Source of the DNA: CAYMJK01 sp043101635
GTDB taxonomy: Bacteria; Planctomycetota; Phycisphaerae; Phycisphaerales; UBA1924
Direction of reading: 5' to 3'
Assembly: GCA_043101635.1 (NCBI GenBank)
Contig: JBICIE010000315.1
Span: 1-19,684 of the forward strand
DNA length: 19,684 bases
Shown here in pieces: positions 14,051 to 19,684 of this stretch. The translations under genes were made by a program, and so were the position numbers. The notes beneath the pieces were generated by a model. The model ran no database searches. It was not told where the DNA came from and saw only the letters and a list, made by a program, of their open reading frames with translations. Positions within the stretch are counted from its first letter, which is position 1. Each line of letters starts with the position of its first letter.

Positions 14051-16009
14051 ATGCTCAGAGCAGGATTTGCGGTACTCTCTCTGGCTTTCGCGCTGCTCGC
14101 GAGCCTCGGTCCCGGCTGTGCGCCCCGCACGCCCAAGCCGGTCAGCCCGGATCTGTCGGGCTTCGAGACACCGGATGTCCCGCCCGCACTGCGCAACACC
14201 ATCAGCGCCATGGCGACCATCTACGGGGCCGATCCGGTGCTCATCTCGGGGTTCGGGATTGCCGTCAACACAACGGGGGGCGGGGGGCTGCTGCGCCCGG
14301 AGATCCAGGCGACCATGGAGCGGGAGCTCGCGGCGCGGGGCATGACGCCTGGAGGCCGCCAGTTCGCCGGAACTGTCTTTGAGGATCTTTCTCCCCGCCA
14401 GTTCCTGTCCCGCAACGACACGGCCGTCGTGGTCGCCTGGGCGGTCATCCCACCCGGGGCCCCAGCGGACTTCAAGTTCGATGTCTATGTCGAGGCGCTG
14501 CCGAACTCCGGCGTGGAATCGCTGGAAGGAGCGACGCTGTGGACGACGGAGATGCGCATCGGCCTGCCTTCGGTGCTGGGGGGCATCCGGGCCCAGCAGG
14601 TCGCGGTAGCCCGCGGCCAGTTGTTCGTCAATGTCTTCCCGGACGCCGAGACCGGCTCTGCCGAGACGCCGCGGACGCAGGGGCGGGTTCTGGGTGGCGG
14701 CAAGGTGACCGACCCGCTGGAACTGGCCCTGGCCCTGAACACCGAATCCCACGCGCGGGCGAGATCGGCCCAGACCTCGATCAACACCCGCTTCCCGGCC
14801 CGAGCCGGGCAGCGCGTCCAGACCGCGCGGGGCAAAGGCCGCAGCGGCGATGGCAACGTCCAGGTCATCGCGGTGCAGATCCCGCCGACCTGGGTGGATG
14901 AGCCCGGCGCGTTTCTGCAGGTGCTGCGCCACCTGCAGGTGGAGCGTTCGTTCGATGTCGAGGGCGCCGCGTTCGGTTATGTCGAAGCCGTGAAGCGCGA
15001 TCCATACCTCTGGGAGGAGATCGCATGGGCCCTTGAGGCGATCGGGCCAGGAGCGCTGCCGGCCATCCGCACGCTGTACGAGTATCCGGAGATCCTGCCT
15101 CGCAGCGCGGCCCTGCGTGCCGGGGCCCGCCTCGAAGACCCCCTGGTTGTCGATCACCTGATCGAACAGGCGACGTCCTCGACGAACACGCCTGCGGAGG
15201 TGGTGGAGGCGGTGGAACTGCTCGGCCGACTCGAACTCAGCAGCGCCGCGATTGATTTCGCGCTGCGCGCGCTGCTGGCCGACCCGCGCCTGACGGTGCG
15301 GGTCGCGGCGTTCGAGTCGCTGCTCAAGCGCGGCGCCAGCAGCGATATCCGGCGGCAGGTCTATGTGGTTGAAGGCCCGACGACGGCCGAGCAGCGCCTC
15401 AAGGCGATCTTCGATGTCGTGCCGGTCGGCGAGCCGCTGGTCTACGTCAAGCAGCAGGGAGCGCCGCATATCGTGCTCTTCGGCGAGGCGCCGCGCATTG
15501 GCGGGGCGCCGATCGTCCAGGCCCTGCCGGTCATCGACGAGCTGGCCGGCGCCGGGCCGGCGTATCGCCTGCTGATTGTCGGCGATGACGACGACGGGCC
15601 GCTGCGCGTGTCCTTCCGCTCCCGGCGCGGCGGACGGCAGGTGCTCGCCGACAGCGTCAGCCGCGACGTGGCCGAGTTCATCGACTTCATGGCCCGCAAC
15701 CCGACGATTCGAGATCCCAGGCCCGGGCTGGACCTTCCGTATTCCGACATCGTCTCGGTGCTGGCGCGGATGGCCGAGGAGGGCGCCCTGGGGGCGCCGC
15801 TGCGCGTCGAGCAGGACCGCCTGTTCGCCCAGATCGTCGACGCCGCCCGGACCACCAAGACGCCGGACCGGCCCGAGTTCGCCGGCGATGGACCGGATGT
15901 CGAGCAGACCACCGGCACAACCCGCGTCACAAGGGCGATCACGGGCGCCTCCGGGGAGCCGCAGCAAACCAGGTCGCTGCTGGTCCCGATCGAGCCGCGG
16001 AAGCCATAG
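14051..16009 (+). CDS. Lipoprotein with FlgI-like (flagellar P-ring) domain and helical repeats
   Basis: 652 residues. The N-terminus is a likely lipoprotein signal (hydrophobic FAVLSLAFALLASL, Cys23), though the lipobox GPGC is not ideal. Residues about 50-200 match the P-ring protein FlgI: VLISGFGIAVNTTGGGG corresponds to its GYGLVVGLNGTGD motif, and DTAVVVAWAVIPPGAPADFKFDV with SLEGATLWTTEM, then VAVARGQLFV, correspond to its next strands. The middle (about 300-440) has helical, HEAT-like units (GALPAIRTLYE, DPLVVDHLIEQA, DPRLTVRVAAFESLLKRG). The rest is beta-rich and unassigned. No other flagellar gene is in view, and FlgI itself is about 370 residues and not lipidated, so this is probably an envelope protein reusing the fold. 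ATG 14051 has GGAG 9 nt upstream; an earlier ATG at 14006 would precede the signal peptide. Confidence 0.75.
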   Translation: MLRAGFAVLSLAFALLASLGPGCAPRTPKPVSPDLSGFETPDVPPALRNTISAMATIYGADPVLISGFGIAVNTTGGGGLLRPEIQATMERELAARGMTPGGRQFAGTVFEDLSPRQFLSRNDTAVVVAWAVIPPGAPADFKFDVYVEALPNSGVESLEGATLWTTEMRIGLPSVLGGIRAQQVAVARGQLFVNVFPDAETGSAETPRTQGRVLGGGKVTDPLELALALNTESHARARSAQTSINTRFPARAGQRVQTARGKGRSGDGNVQVIAVQIPPTWVDEPGAFLQVLRHLQVERSFDVEGAAFGYVEAVKRDPYLWEEIAWALEAIGPGALPAIRTLYEYPEILPRSAALRAGARLEDPLVVDHLIEQATSSTNTPAEVVEAVELLGRLELSSAAIDFALRALLADPRLTVRVAAFESLLKRGASSDIRRQVYVVEGPTTAEQRLKAIFDVVPVGEPLVYVKQQGAPHIVLFGEAPRIGGAPIVQALPVIDELAGAGPAYRLLIVGDDDDGPLRVSFRSRRGGRQVLADSVSRDVAEFIDFMARNPTIRDPRPGLDLPYSDIVSVLARMAEEGALGAPLRVEQDRLFAQIVDAARTTKTPDRPEFAGDGPDVEQTTGTTRVTRAITGASGEPQQTRSLLVPIEPRKP

Positions 16010-16180
16010 CCCGTGGAGCGTCGACTGCCTTCATCCGTTTTCCATGCCGGACGCCCGGTCGAGCCGACAGAGTCAGTCGAGGCTGGCGGCGCCCCGCCCG
16101 CGGACCCCCAGCCGGACATTCGTGCGCCAAGGACTCGGCGCCCTCACGACCAGGCCAGGCGGCATGGAGGACGCCCGGGC

Positions 16181-19100
16181 ATGCGCCTTACCCAACTCAC
16201 TGTCAACGGCTTCAAGAGCTTCGCCGACCGGGCCGAGTTCCGGTTCAGCGATCCGGTCACCGGGATCGTCGGGCCCAACGGCTGCGGCAAGAGCAACGTC
16301 GTTGACGCCATCAAGTGGGTGCTCGGCGAGCGCTCCAGTAAGAGCCTGCGCGGCAAGGAGATGATCGACGTCATCTTCGCCGGCTCGGCGGGGCGTAAGC
16401 CAGCCGGGATGGCCAGCGTCGTGCTGACCTTCGACAATCCGGAGCTCCCGGCGGGTTTCGATCCGGTCCGCCTGCAGCGCATCGAGGACGCCGAGCAGGA
16501 GGATGAGACTGAGGCGCCGGCGCCCGCCGACGCCGACGGACCGATCCTCGCCGATCGCTCCCGCTGCCGGCGCGAGCTGCCCATCGACGCCGAGACCGTC
16601 GACGTCGAGCGCCGGCTCTATCGCGATGGCACGAGCCAGTACCTGATCAACGGCAAGCGCTGCCGCATGCGGGACATCCGCGAGCTGTTCCTCGACACCG
16701 GCGTGGGCGCCGACGCCTACTCGATCATCGAGCAGGGCAAGGTCGACGCGATGCTGCTGGCCAATCCGCAGGAGCGGCGCACGATCTTTGAGGAGGCGGC
16801 CGGGGTCGCCAAGTACAAGCAGCGCCGCATCGAGGCCTCCCGCAAGCTCGAGCGGGCCGAGGCCAGCCTGATCCGGCTGCGCGAGCAACTCACCGGCGCC
16901 GAGCGCCGCCTGCGCATGATCCGGGGCCAGGCCGCCAAGGCCCGCCGCTTCCGCGATCTTGACAGCGAACTGCGGGCCTGGCGCGTCGCCTTTGCGTTCG
17001 ACCAGTACGACGATCTCCGCCAGCGTCTGGCCGGGCTCACCAGCCAGTTGCAGACCGTCGAGGCCCGCCGGCGCCAGACCGAACAGGAACTGCGCGATAT
17101 CGAGTCGGCCCACCAGGAGGCCGAAGTGGCCCGCCACGAGCGTCAGGACGAGCGCAAGGCGGTGGAGGACGCCCTGCTCGGGGCCCGCCATGAGCGGGAG
17201 GCCGCCCAGCAGCGTGTCAGCCTGACCCTGCAGGCGGCCGACGAGGCTGATCAGCGCGTCCAGACGGACCTGGCCCGCATCGAAGAGGCCGAAGGCCAGA
17301 TCCTGCGCGCCACCGAAACCGCCGAGCAACTCGAGCATCAGATGGCCGCCATGGCCGAGGCCGTCGGCGACGCCGAGCGAGCCATGGCCGCGGCGACCGA
17401 GGCCCGGGCGACGGCGCTGGAGCAGGCCCAGGAACTGCAGCGCAGCCTGGCGCAGCGCCGGGCCTCGATCGAGGGCATCGAGCGGCAGCGGACCAGCCTG
17501 CTTGCCGCGATGGAGGCTGATGGCCGCCGGATCGAGCAACTCGCCGAGTCGCTCGCCAAGGTCGATCAGCGCGCTGCGCAGCTCCGCGAGGAACTCGAGC
17601 ACAACCGGGGCCTTCGCGCCGAGCTCGACGCCGAGCACGATGCGATCCGCCGGCGCATCGCCACGGTGCGCGAAGACCGCGACCGGGCGGCTTCCCAGGC
17701 GCAGTCCGTCTCGGCAGACCGCGGCGAACTGGCCGGCCTCGTCGGTGAGCTGGAGCGCCGGCGGGTGCAGCTTGACTCGCGGCGCGCAGCTCTGCAGGAG
17801 ATGGTCGAGTCTCGCCTCGGGCTCGGCGAAGCCGCCCGCAAGGCCCTCGACCGGCGCGACCGCGGCGAAGCCTTCGCGAGCGTGCTCTGCCCGCTGGCCG
17901 ACCTCATCGAGACCGACATCGCCCATGCCGCGCCCGTCGAGGCGGCCCTGGGCACGCTGCTGCAGGCGCTTGTCATCGAGTCGGCGGCCGCCCCGCCAAC
18001 GGGCGAGGAGCTGTCGCTGCTCGAGGGCCGCGTCACGTTCATCCCGCTTCGCTCGCAGGCGATGGGAGCGGGCCACGCGCTGCCGCAGGCCCTGGCGGGG
18101 CGCATCACCCCGCTGCGCCGCTTCGTGCGCGCATCGGGGGCCGGCGCCGGGACGGAAGCGACTGACGCGCTGCTGGATCGCCTGCTGGGCGCCACGTACC
18201 TGGTCGAGAGCCACGACGCCGCGACACTGCTGGCCGCCGGACCGCTCCCCGGCGCGCGGTTCGTCACGCCGGACGGCGCCCTGATCGATACCGATGGCCG
18301 GCTCACCGCCGGTCCGGCCGGGACCGCCGAGGAAGGCGCCGGCGTTCTGGCCCGCCGGGCGGAACTGCACGAACTGCAGGAGCAGATCGACCTTGTCGAT
18401 CACGACCTGACGGCCTCGATGCGCAAACTCGAATCGGTGGACGCCGAGGCTTCCGCCCTGCAGAGGCGGCTGGCTGAGCTGGACGCCGCCATTGCCGCCG
18501 ACGAGCGGTCCCAGCTCTCGCTGCGGACGCGGATCGAGCGGGCCGAGGCGGACGCGGAGCGCCTCGGGCGCGATCAGAACAGCCTGCGGGAGGAGCGATC
18601 GCTGACGGCGCAGCGTCTCGCGTCGATCGAAGCCGACATCGCGCAGGCCAGGGGTCGCGCCGCCAGCCTCGAGGCGCTCAGCGCCGACGAGCAGCGGGCC
18701 GCGCGGGAACTGGAGCAGGCAGCTACCGGCGCGCAGCGCCAGGCCGAGGAAGCCGCCGAACAACTGACCACGGCCCGCGTCGATGTGAGCCGGCTCAGCG
18801 AGCAGCTCGGGGCGACGCGACGCGAGGCCGCCAGCGCCCGCGCCAGCGCCGAGGACGCCACGCGGCGGCTGGACAACCTTCGTGCTCATCTCGAGCAGAC
18901 GCGCCTGAGCGCCGAAGCGCGCCGGGGCGAAGCGGCGGAGGCTGAAGCCGCCATCACCCGTCTGTCCGGCCGGATCGACACGCTCGAGGTCGAGGCCGAG
19001 CAGGCCCGCCAGGCCGCCGAGCAGGCCGTCGCCGACGCCCGCGACCTGACCGAGCAGCTCGGTGTGGTTCGACGGGGCGCCACCGCCATTGAACGCGACT

Positions 19101-19684
19101 TCCACAGCCTGGAGGTCGCCCGGCGGGAGCTCGAGGTCAAGCGCGAGACGCTGGAGGACCGCGCGGCCGAAGATGGCGATGTCGATCTGTCCCGCGACTG
19201 GTGGGAATACCGCGTGCTCATGGCCACCGGCGATGTGGCGCCGATCGACGCGGCCGAGGCGGCAAGCAACATCGACACCCTGCGCGACGAGATCCGCAGC
19301 CTCGGCAACGTCAACCTCGACGCCATCGACGAGGAATCGAACCTCGAACAGCGCAACGAAGATCTCGTGGCCCAGGTCGCCGACATCGACGCGGCCCGGG
19401 CCCGCCTGGAGCAGCTCATCGAGCAGCTCAACGACGCGAGTCGCCGGCGCTTCGAAGAGACCTTTACGGCTATTCAGGAGAACTTCGCCGGTTCGGGCGG
19501 CATGTTCCGCAAGCTCTTCGGCGGGGGACGGGCCGAGGTCCGCCTCATGGGCCTGGTCAAGGAGATCGACGGCCAGAAGGTCGTCACCGACGAGATCGAC
19601 TGGCTCGAAAGCGGCGTCGAGGTCATCGCCAAGCCGCCGGTCAAGGAGCCACGCTCGATCAGCCAGCTCTCCGGCGGTGAGAAG
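16181..19684 (+). CDS. smc: Chromosome segregation ATPase SMC (3' end outside the window)
   Basis: 1168 residues are visible; the frame is still open at the window end. Walker A is GPNGCGKS at 31-38 and the Q-loop region is YSIIEQGKVDAML at 180-192, followed by FEEAAGVAKYKQRR. A long coiled coil (about 215-560) leads to the hinge (about 565-715, beginning FASVLCPLADLIE), then a return coiled coil (to about 1050), and the C-terminal head up to the signature LSGGEK at 1163-1168. Walker B and the D-loop lie beyond the edge. SMC dimers with ScpA/ScpB organise and segregate the chromosome by ATP-driven loop formation. ATG 16181 has GGAGG 10 nt upstream. An acidic/proline-rich insertion at about 92-132 interrupts the N-terminal head. 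It lies 171 bp downstream of the FlgI-like lipoprotein gene. Confidence 0.95.
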   Translation, partial: MRLTQLTVNGFKSFADRAEFRFSDPVTGIVGPNGCGKSNVVDAIKWVLGERSSKSLRGKEMIDVIFAGSAGRKPAGMASVVLTFDNPELPAGFDPVRLQRIEDAEQEDETEAPAPADADGPILADRSRCRRELPIDAETVDVERRLYRDGTSQYLINGKRCRMRDIRELFLDTGVGADAYSIIEQGKVDAMLLANPQERRTIFEEAAGVAKYKQRRIEASRKLERAEASLIRLREQLTGAERRLRMIRGQAAKARRFRDLDSELRAWRVAFAFDQYDDLRQRLAGLTSQLQTVEARRRQTEQELRDIESAHQEAEVARHERQDERKAVEDALLGARHEREAAQQRVSLTLQAADEADQRVQTDLARIEEAEGQILRATETAEQLEHQMAAMAEAVGDAERAMAAATEARATALEQAQELQRSLAQRRASIEGIERQRTSLLAAMEADGRRIEQLAESLAKVDQRAAQLREELEHNRGLRAELDAEHDAIRRRIATVREDRDRAASQAQSVSADRGELAGLVGELERRRVQLDSRRAALQEMVESRLGLGEAARKALDRRDRGEAFASVLCPLADLIETDIAHAAPVEAALGTLLQALVIESAAAPPTGEELSLLEGRVTFIPLRSQAMGAGHALPQALAGRITPLRRFVRASGAGAGTEATDALLDRLLGATYLVESHDAATLLAAGPLPGARFVTPDGALIDTDGRLTAGPAGTAEEGAGVLARRAELHELQEQIDLVDHDLTASMRKLESVDAEASALQRRLAELDAAIAADERSQLSLRTRIERAEADAERLGRDQNSLREERSLTAQRLASIEADIAQARGRAASLEALSADEQRAARELEQAATGAQRQAEEAAEQLTTARVDVSRLSEQLGATRREAASARASAEDATRRLDNLRAHLEQTRLSAEARRGEAAEAEAAITRLSGRIDTLEVEAEQARQAAEQAVADARDLTEQLGVVRRGATAIERDFHSLEVARRELEVKRETLEDRAAEDGDVDLSRDWWEYRVLMATGDVAPIDAAEAASNIDTLRDEIRSLGNVNLDAIDEESNLEQRNEDLVAQVADIDAARARLEQLIEQLNDASRRRFEETFTAIQENFAGSGGMFRKLFGGGRAEVRLMGLVKEIDGQKVVTDEIDWLESGVEVIAKPPVKEPRSISQLSGGEK

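Noticed and set aside
13907..15967. 686-codon minus-strand open frame opposite the FlgI-like lipoprotein
   Set aside because: Arg/Gln/His-rich shadow of a gene that has a signal peptide and FlgI motifs on the plus strand.
16073..19105. 1010-codon minus-strand open frame opposite smc
   Set aside because: Mirror of SMC coiled-coil codons, giving a Leu/Ala/Gly/Gln-rich product with no domain.

Overview
This is a GC-rich bacterial window that looks like a planctomycete of the class Phycisphaerae. The clearest lineage hint is an exported seven-repeat HAF protein ending in a paired EF-hand tail of the DFDGDGVLTLFDFLAFQ type, a tail I associate with Phycisphaerae surface proteins. An AdoCbl-dependent class II ribonucleotide reductase and a FlgI-domain lipoprotein with no flagellar genes nearby are compatible with this. 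The placement is inferred from protein style, not from a marker gene. I see no rRNA, tRNA, CRISPR array, phage genes or transposase.

Left part (1-5944). The minus strand carries malate dehydrogenase (2703-3659), then a probable operon with its own promoter: an exported CpcT/CpeT-FKBP fusion, a zinc-finger-less DnaJ-type co-chaperone, and the start of a membrane sugar-phosphate transferase that leaves the window at base 1. On the plus strand, divergent from mdh, is the HAF/EF-hand protein (3817-5042), broken by a frameshift near 4768. It converges on a membrane protein with a cysteine cluster (5060-5944).

Middle part (5954-8824). An alpha/beta-hydrolase lipoprotein sits 9 bp upstream of the cysteine-cluster membrane gene. 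Upstream of both is an unrecognised 272-residue protein, divergent from a flavin-reductase-like flavoprotein (8180-8824). That gene converges on nrdJ across a strong hairpin/terminator.

Nucleotide-metabolism block (8928-13508, minus strand). The order of transcription is dcd (dCTP deaminase), a small four-helix-bundle gene of the 23S rRNA intervening-sequence (S23) family, then nrdJ. The small gene is enclosed by a long inverted repeat with a 23-bp perfect core; the outer end of one arm overlaps the dcd stop codon. It looks like an IVS-type cassette dropped between two deoxynucleotide-supply genes, and it is the most unusual structure in the window.

Right part (14051-19684, plus strand). After a roughly 540-bp divergent intergenic region come a lipoprotein with a FlgI-like domain plus alpha-helical repeats, and smc, which runs off the end at its LSGGEK signature. 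The SMC head carries an acidic insertion.
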